Part shown: one piece after another, positions 1 through 7,765 of the stretch
Layout of the letters: every line of letters starts with the position of its first letter
Numbering within the stretch: position 1 is the first letter of the stretch
Assembly (NCBI GenBank): GCA_029782365.1
Contig: JAKOUW010000235.1
Coordinates: forward strand, 62,001-126,000
Origin: Chloroflexota bacterium
GTDB lineage: Bacteria > Chloroflexota > Anaerolineae > Anaerolineales > UBA4823
Direction of reading: 5' to 3'
Length of the DNA stretch: 64,000 nucleotides
The notes under the pieces: model-generated
What the model was told of the DNA's origin: nothing
What the model saw: only the letters and a program-made list of their open reading frames with translations
Databases searched by the model: none
Position numbers and translations under genes: made by a program

Positions 1-530
1 AACATAGTCAGCAGGTTGTTGGAAACCACCAGCGTGTACATACCGAAGGCGAACAAGCCAATGAAGGCAAAGAAGCGCGAATACATCGGCTCGATTGAAA
101 GCACGCTGTGGCTGTGCCCATGCTCATCAATGACTGTGGCGCCGTGCGGGGGCAGTCCTTTTTTATCATGGTCGCCGTTCGGCTGGCCGAAGTTGTGGTA
201 TCCAACGCTGTACAGGAAAATCATCAACACCGTCCAGCCAACAAAGAACAGAACAACGGCGGAAAGCGGGTCGATCAAGACTCCGATATTGAACGTTGTG
301 GAGCCAGTTGAAAGCCAGGGTATGGATGACTCGAAGGGGAAATTGCCAAATTCCTCGGTGCGCAGTGCGTTCGCAAATACAATCATCGCGCCCAGCCAGG
401 AAAGCAGCGCTGCGCCAACGCCGATGACCGTGCTCAGCAGCCGGTTGCGGTTGGTGAAAAGCACAATCAAGAAGAAAGCCAGCACTGGCGGCAGCGGGAG
501 AAGCCAGATCAGGGTAGTATTGAAATCCAT
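1..530 (-). CDS. nuoL: NADH-quinone oxidoreductase subunit L, N-terminal part (partial)
   Basis: Encodes the N-terminal 176 residues of a proton-pumping antiporter-like subunit of complex I; the rest lies beyond base 1. The reverse strand reads MDFNTTLIWLLPLPPVLAFF, followed by several hydrophobic segments and the stretch VGYHNFGQPNGDHDKKG, and then a loop with HGHSHSVLSIEPMYSRFFAF, which resembles the NuoL motif around helices 3-4. ATG at 528-530 is preceded by GGAGG at a normal distance. It follows nuoK by 17 bases in the same direction and is the last gene of the visible nuo set. Identification rests on order in the operon and on the hydrophobic pattern. Confidence is high for the family; NuoM or an Mrp subunit is less likely right after nuoK. 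Confidence 0.88.
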   Translation of the reverse strand, partial: MDFNTTLIWLLPLPPVLAFFLIVLFTNRNRLLSTVIGVGAALLSWLGAMIVFANALRTEEFGNFPFESSIPWLSTGSTTFNIGVLIDPLSAVVLFFVGWTVLMIFLYSVGYHNFGQPNGDHDKKGLPPHGATVIDEHGHSHSVLSIEPMYSRFFAFIGLFAFGMYTLVVSNNLLTM

Positions 531-547
531 CGATCCTCCAAATCTGC

Positions 548-856
548 TTAGAATTTCAGCATGTCGATATCATCGGCCACCACAGTGTTGCGGCGCCGAT
601 AAATCGAGATGACCAGGGCCAGGCCGACAGCCACTTCGGCAGCCGACACTGCAAAAACCACCACGGCAAACACCTGCCCGGCCATCTCTGCGAGACCGAT
701 GTATCGCCAAAAGGCAATCAGGTTGACGATAACGGCGTTCAGCATCAATTCCACACCCATTAAGAGGGCGACTGCATTGCGCCGGGCGAGCACACCGTAT
801 AAACCCAGCGAGAACAAAATAGCTGCAAAAATCAGATACCAGGAAAGCGGGATCAT
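548..856 (-). CDS. nuoK: NADH-quinone oxidoreductase subunit K
   Basis: A small membrane subunit of complex I that takes part in proton translocation in the membrane arm. The 102-residue protein has the usual NuoK length and three predicted membrane helices. It contains GVELMLNAVIVNLIAF, with the conserved membrane Glu of helix 2, and VFAVSAAEVAVGLALVISIY, with the second conserved Glu. The reading frame is open further upstream, but ATG at 854-856 has AAGGAG before it and matches the family start, so the long upstream extension is rejected. It lies between nuoJ (11 bases) and nuoL (17 bases). Confidence 0.95.
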   Translation of the reverse strand: MIPLSWYLIFAAILFSLGLYGVLARRNAVALLMGVELMLNAVIVNLIAFWRYIGLAEMAGQVFAVVVFAVSAAEVAVGLALVISIYRRRNTVVADDIDMLKF

Positions 857-867
857 CGCCTGCTCCT

Positions 868-1374
868 TTACTTCTTGGTGTAAGAAATGTAAATGGCGCC
901 GATCATCGCTGCTACCAGCAGCACCGAAGCCAGTTCGAAGGGCAGCAGGTATGCGCCAACCAGGGCCTGGCCCAGGTCCGCCAGCAGTTGGCCTTCGTTC
1001 GTCAAATCGGGCAGGGCGGTGTTGAAGCCAGACCACGACATCAGGATGATGACCAGGCTGACCAACATTCCTGCAGCGATGATCGCTGCATACCACCAAT
1101 TGCTGTTCTGCTGCGGGCCGGTGTCTTGCATCACTTTACGGGTCAGCATCACCGCGAAAATGAACAAAATCGCTATAGCGCCGATATAAATCAACACCTG
1201 GGCGACGGCGAAGAAACCTGTGTTCAACAGAACATACATCACACCGACCCCAAAGAGGGTCAAGACCAACCAAAGAGCAGAGTGCACCAGCGAGCGGGCG
1301 CTGACCACCAGCAGAGCAGCGACCAGGGTGACGGCTGCTACAATCAGAAAGATGAGTTGCATACCAGAAATCAT
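868..1374 (-). CDS. nuoJ: NADH-quinone oxidoreductase subunit J
   Basis: Membrane subunit J of complex I. The 168-residue protein has five hydrophobic segments and the family signature around VLIYIGAIAILFIFAVML, where conserved Tyr and Gly residues of helix 3 lie (pi-bulge region involved in coupling). The open frame runs upstream to 1473 into nuoH, but ATG 1372-1374 with GGGAGGA before it and the homologous start MISGMQLIFLIV settle the start. It is 16 bases after nuoH. The usual nuoI (ferredoxin-like subunit) between H and J is absent here. Confidence 0.94.
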   Translation of the reverse strand: MISGMQLIFLIVAAVTLVAALLVVSARSLVHSALWLVLTLFGVGVMYVLLNTGFFAVAQVLIYIGAIAILFIFAVMLTRKVMQDTGPQQNSNWWYAAIIAAGMLVSLVIILMSWSGFNTALPDLTNEGQLLADLGQALVGAYLLPFELASVLLVAAMIGAIYISYTKK

Positions 1375-1390
1375 CGATTTATCCTCCCGC

Positions 1391-2590
1391 TCATGATTTA
1401 GGCGCCATCGCGACAGGCCGGGGTTCAGCCACTCGGGCACGCTCGCCGCGGGCGTAGCGGCGCATGATTTCAACCGTGCCCCAGGCGATCAGCACATTGA
1501 CCAGGAACTGCACTAATAAAGTGACCCAACCAGCCACCTGGGCTTGCTGCATGGCTTTCTGAGTGATCGCCGTTGCGATTAATAAAACCAAGGCAATGGG
1601 CGTCAGGAATTTCCAGTTGAAATTCAAGAGCTGGTCGATGCGCAGGCGGGGCATGGAAATGCGCAGCACGATGACGAAGAAGTAAACGATGAAAGTTTTG
1701 ATAAAGAAATAGGCCATTCCCAAGATAGGGTATTCTACCGACCAGGGTCCCTGCCACCCGCCGAAAAACAGGCTGGCGGTGATCGCCGAGACGGTGAAGG
1801 CGTGCAAAAATTCGCCCACATAGAACATCCCAAATTTCAAACCTGAATACTCTGTCTGGTAACCTGCCACAAGCTCAGATTCGGCTTCGAGCAGATCAAA
1901 CGGAGCGCGACCAATTTCCGCCTGGGAAGAAATGAAGAACAAAAATGCGGCCAGGGGTGAGGCAATGACAAACCACAGGCTGTGCTGTGCATCCACAATT
2001 CCATTGATGCCCATCGTGCCTGCCAGGATCACCGGAACCAACAGCGCCAGCACCATCGGCACCTCATAAGATACCATCTGCGCCACAGCCCGGAATGCGC
2101 CGAGCAATGCATACTTGTTATTCGATGACCAGCCCGCCATGATCAGGCTGAGCGTGCCGATCGCGCCTACTGCCACGATGTACAGCACGCCCACATTGAC
2201 CTCGGTGCCCACAACGGTCTTGGCGTAAGGGATCACTGCCCATAAAAGCAGGACCGCAGATACCGACAGGATGGGCGCCAGGTTATAAACAACCTTGTCG
2301 GCGCCGTTGGGCGTGATGTATTCCTTGGTAAAGATCTTGACCATGTCGGGAAAGGTCTGGAAAATACCCCAAGGGCCAACCCGGTTCGGGCCAAGGCGGT
2401 CCTGGATGCGGGCATACAGCTTGCGCTCCAGCCAGATCGTGAAGATGACCAACCCGAGGCTGACAGTGCCGACCAAACCGGCGCTTACCAGCTTCATGAT
2501 CACCGTTACCGCGGCGGGAGCCAGACCCCAACCCAACAAGAGGTTCTCCAAGGCTGTGCCTATAAATGAGATCGGGTCACTCCAAAACAT
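1391..2590 (-). CDS. nuoH: NADH-quinone oxidoreductase subunit H
   Basis: Membrane subunit that forms much of the quinone-binding chamber where the peripheral arm meets the membrane arm. The 399-residue protein carries the NuoH motifs: RIQDRLGPNRVGPWGIFQTF near residue 60, ISSQAEIGRAPFDLLEAESE near 220, and AGYQTEYSGLKFGMFYVGEF just after, with about eight membrane helices. ATG at 2588-2590 has AAAGGAG in front. The C-terminal tail after the last helix is Arg-rich, which fits a cytoplasmic end. A rho-independent terminator separates it from nuoA upstream, so nuoHJKL probably has its own promoter or depends on read-through. Confidence 0.96.
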   Translation of the reverse strand: MFWSDPISFIGTALENLLLGWGLAPAAVTVIMKLVSAGLVGTVSLGLVIFTIWLERKLYARIQDRLGPNRVGPWGIFQTFPDMVKIFTKEYITPNGADKVVYNLAPILSVSAVLLLWAVIPYAKTVVGTEVNVGVLYIVAVGAIGTLSLIMAGWSSNNKYALLGAFRAVAQMVSYEVPMVLALLVPVILAGTMGINGIVDAQHSLWFVIASPLAAFLFFISSQAEIGRAPFDLLEAESELVAGYQTEYSGLKFGMFYVGEFLHAFTVSAITASLFFGGWQGPWSVEYPILGMAYFFIKTFIVYFFVIVLRISMPRLRIDQLLNFNWKFLTPIALVLLIATAITQKAMQQAQVAGWVTLLVQFLVNVLIAWGTVEIMRRYARGERARVAEPRPVAMAPKS

Positions 2591-2642
2591 CGTTCTTCTC
2601 CTTTAGATGGGCTGACTGCCCGGAAATGAATGACGATAATGA

Positions 2643-2680
2643 CAAACAAAAGGCTGAGGGAATAAATCCTTCAGCCTTAT
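2643..2680 (-). terminator. Rho-independent terminator after nuoA
   Basis: On the minus strand an inverted repeat with AAGGCTGAAGGA and TCCCTCAGCCTT arms (12 bp, one G-T pair, 5-base loop) is followed by TTTTGTTTG. It lies 20 bases after the nuoA stop and before nuoH, so it would end or attenuate nuoA transcripts. Confidence 0.75.
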
Positions 2681-2699
2681 GTGCTTCGAAAAACGTGGG

Positions 2700-3059
2700 T
2701 TAGACCCACTCCAGGACGCCTTTCCGCCAGGCAGCCAGGAGCTCAACAAACAAGATCATCACAAAGACAATTCCGGAAAGGACTCCTGCCAGGGGAATTT
2801 GATTAAACGCTACTGCCCAGGGGAAAAGGAACACCAGTTCGACATCAAACACCAGGAACGTCAGGGCAAACACATAATATTGCACCCGGAACTGCACCCA
2901 GGTGTCCCCAACGGTTTCTATACCGCACTCATACGTTTCTGACTTGGCCGGCGTAGGCCGCTTTGGCGCCAGCAAGCCAGCAATCAGGATCGGCGCGCCA
3001 GGAAAAACCGCCACGATCAGGAAAAAGATGCCAATGAATAACCAATCATTAACCAGCAT
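2700..3059 (-). CDS. nuoA: NADH-quinone oxidoreductase subunit A
   Basis: Small membrane subunit of complex I at the junction with the peripheral arm. The 119-residue protein has three predicted helices and the family motif YECGIETVGDTWVQFRVQYY (residues about 43-62), followed by FLVFDVELVFLFPWAV with its conserved acidic residues. ATG at 3057-3059 is preceded by AAGGAG. In most genomes nuoB, C and D follow nuoA; here a terminator and then nuoH follow, so the connecting subunits must be encoded elsewhere. Confidence 0.95.
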   Translation of the reverse strand: MLVNDWLFIGIFFLIVAVFPGAPILIAGLLAPKRPTPAKSETYECGIETVGDTWVQFRVQYYVFALTFLVFDVELVFLFPWAVAFNQIPLAGVLSGIVFVMILFVELLAAWRKGVLEWV

Positions 3060-3147
3060 GGACGCTCCTTATGTTCCAGGGAAGCCCCGGAGATATGCAA
3101 GCTTTATGCTTCTGACGTGTGAAACACTTCACCAGCTTAACAGTTGC

Positions 3148-3176
3148 ATTTTACCATAAGATTGTCAGCATTAAGG
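3148..3176 (-). promoter_or_regulatory. Possible sigma-70-type promoter of nuoA
   Basis: On the minus strand an extended -10, TGGTAAAAT, lies about 90 bases before the nuoA start, with a weak -35 (CTTAAT) about 16 bases further upstream. A short dyad GTGAA-N4-TTCAC lies between it and the gene. This is sequence resemblance only. Confidence 0.35.
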
Positions 3177-3242
3177 CCAGTTAAGTGCGCCTCTGATGAA
3201 TAGCAACCGGAACAGTGACATTCATCATAAAGACATTGGAAT

Positions 3243-3642
3243 CTATCCATGTGATGGAATTTGATTCTCGCCCCCAGGCTTGGCCTTTTTCCAGGCCGGT
3301 AGAAGAACACAATACACAAAACTCAAGAACACGATCGCCACCAACGCTGCTGACGAAGCGCCGAGCAGAATCAAGCCCGGCATGGAAATGATCGAATGGC
3401 CCATTCGGCCAGTAACGCACGATCTCATAACCAGGCGTTGTTATTTGAGGAGCCTCCTGAAGCACACTGCTCAAGTTCGCAAAGGCAAGAAAACCCACCA
3501 ATGAGGGATCAGTAATTTCTACATTTTCGCCATGGCGAGGGTCGAGGAGCACAATTTTCGCAGCATCGGTGATTTTTTCATGGATTACTCCTTTTTGATC
3601 ATAGTATGTGCAATTTATACCAAAAGGATCCAATTTTATCAT
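3243..3642 (-). pseudogene. Unknown small membrane protein, apparently frameshifted
   Basis: From ATG 3642 the first frame gives a plausible soluble N-terminal part (MIKLDPFGINCTYYDQKGV to about RYWPNGPFD, roughly 84 residues) and then turns unlike a protein, ending at 3181. A second frame covering 3428-3243 contains a convincing C-terminal membrane helix, LILLGASSAALVAIVFLSFV, followed by a basic tail (AWKKAK). Joining them near 3390 needs a +1 shift, meaning one extra base in the DNA relative to an intact gene. It starts 3 bases after the stop of the upstream gene, so the two form one transcript. I do not recognise either part. A sequencing or assembly error, a decayed gene or a programmed shift are all possible; no obvious slippery site is visible. 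Confidence 0.5.
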
Positions 3643-3645
3643 TGG

Positions 3646-4326
3646 TTAACCAGGCAGAGGACCGCCGGAGGTAAGCGCTTCGGCGTAATCCCCCAGGCGA
3701 GCGTCGTCATGCGACCTGATCTGTTCGAGAAATGGGAAGTCTTGAGGTCGCACCTCCAGGCGAGCCAGGGGCTCAACCGGCAACAGGCTTGCCAGTTGAG
3801 GAACCTGCACTTCATACGGGCCGAAAGCCAACGATGGCATGCGCATAAATGTATCAGCAGGCATCACATATACCCAGCCAGTTCTCCACGGTTGGCGCTC
3901 CCGGGCAGTTTCACTGATCGAAAAGAAATAATAAGGCCCTAGAACCTGGCCTTGAGCGTCTGCCAGGCGGATGCAGGCATTCACCAGAGTCATTGGATAC
4001 TTCTGACGGTCCAGAATGGCAAAGTACATTGGCCACAAACCATCACCGGCGGCGTAAACTGCTTTTTGATTGCCAAATTCATTGCGATCATTTGACTGCC
4101 GCGGTTCGAAAACGGCGATATCGCCTGCCGGAGTGCCGTGCAAAGCCAGGCCTTTTTCATCAGCCAGGAAGCACAAAAACTGCCACAGCGGAAAAGGTAA
4201 ATGGTAAGCCACCGCATGATTGCCTCCTGGGGCAATAGCCGTTTCCCAGAGCGCTTCAAAAGCTGATCGAGCAGCGGGATCGGGGCTTTTCAGGGGTAAA
4301 GTTAGCCAGTAATCAGGGAGAAGCAT
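3646..4326 (-). CDS. Hypothetical protein, 226 residues
   Basis: I do not recognise this protein. It is soluble, with no signal peptide and no membrane helix, and is rich in aromatic residues and Pro (LLPDYWLTLPLKSPDP, WRTGWVYVMPADTFMRMPSL). It looks like a compact cytoplasmic domain. The open frame extends upstream to a TTG at 4416, but ATG 4324-4326 has GGAGG five bases before it, so I place the start there; the longer form would add 30 residues. It is followed at 3 bases by the frameshifted membrane-protein gene and is divergent from the creatininase-family gene at 4516, with 189 bases between them. Confidence 0.65.
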   Translation of the reverse strand: MLLPDYWLTLPLKSPDPAARSAFEALWETAIAPGGNHAVAYHLPFPLWQFLCFLADEKGLALHGTPAGDIAVFEPRQSNDRNEFGNQKAVYAAGDGLWPMYFAILDRQKYPMTLVNACIRLADAQGQVLGPYYFFSISETARERQPWRTGWVYVMPADTFMRMPSLAFGPYEVQVPQLASLLPVEPLARLEVRPQDFPFLEQIRSHDDARLGDYAEALTSGGPLPG

Positions 4327-4515
4327 GAAAACCTCCGAAAATGGAAAATCATCCGAAACGGGCTTGCCATCAATTTTACCGTATGCTTTCGGCTGATGTA
4401 TAATGACCTTGAACAAGCACTCGTCCGAATGTTTTCACTACAAAGATGAGGTTTTCCGCTTGGATTTTAAAATACATTCACTCATTAAAAAAGAAATCTC
4501 ATCAGGAGATGACCT

Positions 4516-5199
4516 GTGCGTTTTGAAGATTTGAATTGGACGGATGTCGAAAGCTACCTGCAATCTGACGACCGCCTGATGTTGGTATTGGGGGCCTGTG
4601 AGCAGCACGCCAGCCTGAGCCTGCTCAGCGATGTTCACATCCCGCTGGCTTTGGCTGATGCAGCCAGCCAACAGACGGGTGTCCTGGTAGCGCCGCCATT
4701 GAATTTTGGTTCTTCGCCTTATTTTCTCGCTTACCCTGGTACCCTCAGTCTGCGCATCTCCACACTGTTAGATGTGGTGGAAGACCTGGTGCGTTCGGCC
4801 TATGGGCACGGCTTCCGGCGAATCCTGGTGCTGAACGGCCACGGAGGCAATGATGGAGCACGCGCTCGCCTGTACGAAACCGCCAACAGCTTACCCGATT
4901 TGCATATTGCCTGGTATGCCTGGTGGGTTTCACATTCCGTTGAGGCAGTCGCCGTCAAGCATGGCTTGAAACCCAGCCATGCCTCCTGGCTTGAAAATTT
5001 TTCGTTCACCCGCGTGGGTGATACTCCCGAGGGCAGCAAGCAAGCGCCGCGTGTTCCGGGTTTAATGAACGCTCACCAGGCACGCCAGGTTTATGGCGAT
5101 GGAAGTTTTGGCGGGCCGTATCGTGCAGCTCAGGCAGTCATGGATGAGGTATTTCAGGCAGCGCTCGACGATGTGCTGCAGCTCTTAAAATTTGAATAG
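4516..5199 (+). CDS. Creatininase-family amidohydrolase
   Basis: A member of the creatininase/creatinine amidohydrolase family, which hydrolyses cyclic or linear amides using two divalent metals. The metal-ligand motifs are visible: Glu29-Gln-His31 (usually EQHG), Asp39 in LLSDVHI, and the NGHGGN block with His109. Family members act in creatinine turnover, cofactor (mycofactocin, MftE) or riboflavin-type pathways, and the sequence alone does not tell which. The protein is 227 residues, slightly shorter than most. The start is GTG at 4516, with AGGAGA upstream. It is followed by ridA after 15 bases, so the two are probably co-transcribed, which suggests a link with nitrogen-compound metabolism. 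Confidence 0.82.
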   Translation: MRFEDLNWTDVESYLQSDDRLMLVLGACEQHASLSLLSDVHIPLALADAASQQTGVLVAPPLNFGSSPYFLAYPGTLSLRISTLLDVVEDLVRSAYGHGFRRILVLNGHGGNDGARARLYETANSLPDLHIAWYAWWVSHSVEAVAVKHGLKPSHASWLENFSFTRVGDTPEGSKQAPRVPGLMNAHQARQVYGDGSFGGPYRAAQAVMDEVFQAALDDVLQLLKFE

Positions 5200-5214
5200 A
5201 AAGGCAGAACAATC

Positions 5215-5598
5215 ATGGGAAAACAAGTCATTTCTACCAACAACGCTCCGAAAGCGATCGGTCCATATTCAGCCGGCATCCGTTCGGGTCATTTCATCTA
5301 CACAGCCGGTCAGCTTGGGCTTGATCCGGCCAGCGGAAACCTGGTCGATGGCGGTGTAGAAGCGCAAACGCGCCAGGCGCTCGCCAATATTCGCGGCGTA
5401 CTGGAAGCAGCTGGAGCTAATATGGGGCAGGTGGTAAAAACCACCGTATTCCTCCAGTCCATGAAGGACTTCACCGCCATGAACGGGGTGTATGCCACAT
5501 TCTTTGGCGAAAATCCACCTGCCCGCTCGACTGTCGAAGTAGCCGGTCTACCTAAGGGCGGCTTGGTGGAAATCGAGGCTATCGCCATCCTGGAGTAG
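5215..5598 (+). CDS. ridA: RidA-family enamine/imine deaminase
   Basis: A RidA (YjgF/YER057c/UK114) protein, which hydrolyses reactive enamines and imines released by PLP enzymes to ketoacid and ammonia. It has the usual length (127 residues). Key features are YSAGIRSGHFIYTAGQLGLD near the N terminus, Arg104 in NPPARSTVEV (the substrate-carboxylate-binding Arg of active RidA) and the terminal block GGLVEIEAIAI. A GAAAGG site precedes ATG 5215. A PLP enzyme of the D-cysteine desulfhydrase type lies 9 kb downstream on the same strand; any functional tie is inference. Confidence 0.93.
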   Translation: MGKQVISTNNAPKAIGPYSAGIRSGHFIYTAGQLGLDPASGNLVDGGVEAQTRQALANIRGVLEAAGANMGQVVKTTVFLQSMKDFTAMNGVYATFFGENPPARSTVEVAGLPKGGLVEIEAIAILE

Positions 5599-5606
5599 AC
5601 AGGCCT

Positions 5607-6299
5607 ATGGCAGGCGAATTGATCCTGGTTGTTGACGACGAAGCTCATATCCTGCAGTTGGTCCAAATGTACCTAGAGCGGGAAAATTTCCGTGTGGCCT
5701 GTGCTGAGAGCGGCCCGGTAGCCCTGACCAGTATCAAAGCCCTGCACCCAGCTGTGGTAATTCTCGATATCATGCTGCCTGGCCTGGATGGCTTAGAGGT
5801 CCTGCGCCGCCTGAGAACGGAGAAGAACCAAACATTGGTGCTGATGCTGACTGCTCGTGACGAGGATATCGATAAAATTTTGGGGTTGGAAATGGGCGCA
5901 GATGATTACATGACCAAACCCTTCAACCCGCGTGAACTGACTGCCCGTGTCAAGGCGCTGCTGCGACGCGGCGGGCGCGGCAGTGAGAGCGCCTCTCCAG
6001 CGGCCAATCAGGCTGTGCAGGTGGGAGATGTGCGTCTCGATCCGGCCAGCCGTGAAGTCACCGTTCAGGGTGCGCCGGTTGAACTGCGCCACCAGGAATT
6101 TAACCTGTTGTGGGTGCTGATGGAGCATAAGGGCCTGGTATTGACGCGCGATCAATTGCTAAACCTGGCCTGGGGGTATGATTATCCTGGGCAAACGCGG
6201 ACAGTGGATGTGCACATCGGGCAACTTCGGAAAAAACTTATGCCCAGCAAAATATCGATTGAAACAGTCACCAGCGACGGATATAAACTGGTAGGATGA
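5607..6299 (+). CDS. OmpR-family DNA-binding response regulator
   Basis: A two-component response regulator of 230 residues. The receiver domain (1-120) has the acidic pair Asp10-Asp11, phospho-acceptor Asp54 in VVILDIMLPGLDG, Thr82 and Lys104 (DDYMTKPF). The C-terminal winged helix (about 130-230) ends with the pattern TRDQLLNLAWGYDYPGQTRT and VDVHIGQLRKKL, typical of OmpR/PhoB effectors. It starts 8 bases after ridA and overlaps the following kinase gene by four bases (ATGA), so the two form a cognate pair. Its targets are unknown; the downstream polysaccharide genes are possible because they follow in the same direction without a visible terminator. Confidence 0.95.
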   Translation: MAGELILVVDDEAHILQLVQMYLERENFRVACAESGPVALTSIKALHPAVVILDIMLPGLDGLEVLRRLRTEKNQTLVLMLTARDEDIDKILGLEMGADDYMTKPFNPRELTARVKALLRRGGRGSESASPAANQAVQVGDVRLDPASREVTVQGAPVELRHQEFNLLWVLMEHKGLVLTRDQLLNLAWGYDYPGQTRTVDVHIGQLRKKLMPSKISIETVTSDGYKLVG

Positions 6300-7759
6300 T
6301 GCACTCGCTGCGAGCGCGTTTATGGCTGAGTTTTGCCCTGCTGGTCGGGGGCGTTTTGTGCATCATCGCAGGAGGGTTGGTGGTATATGCAGCGCGCAAC
6401 CCAACTCCCGCTCGCCTGCTCACCTTGCGGCTGGATATTTACGCCATTTTCCTCTCCCAGGCAGAGCGCTTGCCGCCCGCCAAAAATATCGATCGGTTGC
6501 TTGCGGCTGCGCAGCGTGTTGATCAAGCGCTCAACGTCCGCCTGACGGTTTTGAGCCCGGATGGCAATTCGATTGCTGACACGCGCCCTGAACAAGGCTC
6601 GGTACCTCTACCTCCGGCAGCTTACCTCTCCAATCCAACCCGTGCAACTCTGGATTACCGCGATTCAAGTGGAAAATTCTGGATTTATTCTGCTCGTTAT
6701 CTGCCGGATGGCAATGTTCTGGTCGTTTCCAGCCCGCGTTTGCGCCTGACGCTGGCGCAGTTCATCCAGGAAGAAGCTTTTTTAGCGCCTTTGGCTCAAG
6801 CTGGTGTTTTTGCGTTGATCGTAGCTCTGTTACTCGCGATTTGGTTGTCTGGATGGATTACCAAGCCGCTCAGAAATTTGGCAGCTTCGGTACGCGCCAT
6901 GAGTAATGGAAAATTTTCTCCTTTGTCCATCCAAGGGCCGAGTGAAGTCCAGGAAGTCAGTCAAGCATTCAATGAGATGGCCCAGCGTGTGCAGGCCAGC
7001 CAGCAATCGCAGCGCGATTTCATCGCCAATGTGTCGCATGACCTCAAAACACCTCTCACCTCCATCCAGGGATTTTCCCAGGCGATTTTAGATGGAACAG
7101 CCAGCCGCCCGGAAGACCTGCAAAAAGCTGCTCAAATCATTCACAGCGAAGCCGAACGGATGAACCGCATGGTGCTGGATTTGCTCGAAATTGCGCGGCT
7201 GGATGCGAAAATTGTTGAGTTTGAGCGCAAACCAATCGACCTGGCTATCCTGGTGGATCAGATTGCCGGTCAGTTTACACCCCAGGCCAGGCAAAAAGAT
7301 ATCACGATGCAAACGGATTTACCGATGACCGCCATGGTCACCGGCGATCGTGACCGGCTGGCGCAGGTTTTTTCCAACCTGGTGGATAACGCCTTGAAAT
7401 ACAGCCCGAACGGGAGCGCCGTTCGGTTAAACTTGCTGGTCAAAAATAATTACGTGGAAGTGCAAGTGTGTGACAGCGGTCCGGGGATCCCCACCGATGA
7501 TTTGGAGAAAATTTTCGATCGGTTTTACCAGGTTGACAAAAGCCGGGCGGTGAACACCCCGCAAGGCAACCGGCGCGGCGTTGGATTGGGATTGGCGATA
7601 GCGCGCGAAATTGTTCAGGCCCACGGCGGTGTGATCAGCGTTTACAACCAGACGGCCCCGCACGGCGCGGGAGATTCTGCCTCCCAAGGCAGTGTTTTCG
7701 TGGTAAAACTGCCCGTTGCTCCGCCAGCCATCTCCATGACTGGCAAAATCCGCAAATAA
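6296..7759 (+). CDS. Membrane sensor histidine kinase (HAMP, HisKA, HATPase)
   Basis: The partner kinase of the preceding regulator, 487 residues. An N-terminal helix (about 8-30) and a second at about 165-185 flank an extracytoplasmic sensor region of about 130 residues with no recognisable family. A HAMP segment follows (WITKPLRNLAASVRAMSNG), then HisKA with His248 in NVSHDLKTPLTS, and a HATPase domain with the N box (FSNLVDNALKYSPNG), CDSGPGIP, FDRFYQVDKSR and GVGLGLAIAREIV. The order is that of PhoR/BaeS-like kinases. The signal sensed cannot be told. It is translationally coupled to the response regulator and followed after 6 bases by a glycosyltransferase gene. Confidence 0.94.
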   Translation: MMHSLRARLWLSFALLVGGVLCIIAGGLVVYAARNPTPARLLTLRLDIYAIFLSQAERLPPAKNIDRLLAAAQRVDQALNVRLTVLSPDGNSIADTRPEQGSVPLPPAAYLSNPTRATLDYRDSSGKFWIYSARYLPDGNVLVVSSPRLRLTLAQFIQEEAFLAPLAQAGVFALIVALLLAIWLSGWITKPLRNLAASVRAMSNGKFSPLSIQGPSEVQEVSQAFNEMAQRVQASQQSQRDFIANVSHDLKTPLTSIQGFSQAILDGTASRPEDLQKAAQIIHSEAERMNRMVLDLLEIARLDAKIVEFERKPIDLAILVDQIAGQFTPQARQKDITMQTDLPMTAMVTGDRDRLAQVFSNLVDNALKYSPNGSAVRLNLLVKNNYVEVQVCDSGPGIPTDDLEKIFDRFYQVDKSRAVNTPQGNRRGVGLGLAIAREIVQAHGGVISVYNQTAPHGAGDSASQGSVFVVKLPVAPPAISMTGKIRK

Positions 7760-7765
7760 GCAGCT

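Noticed and set aside
16..612. Plus-strand open frame of 198 codons
   Set aside because: It runs antisense through nuoL and the start of nuoK; the product has no protein-like pattern, while the minus-strand reading matches complex I.
4327..4416. N-terminal extension of the 3646-4326 gene from a TTG start
   Set aside because: No ribosome-binding site at the TTG, while ATG 4326 has GGAGG at ideal distance; the extension also contains a TATACA promoter-like box.
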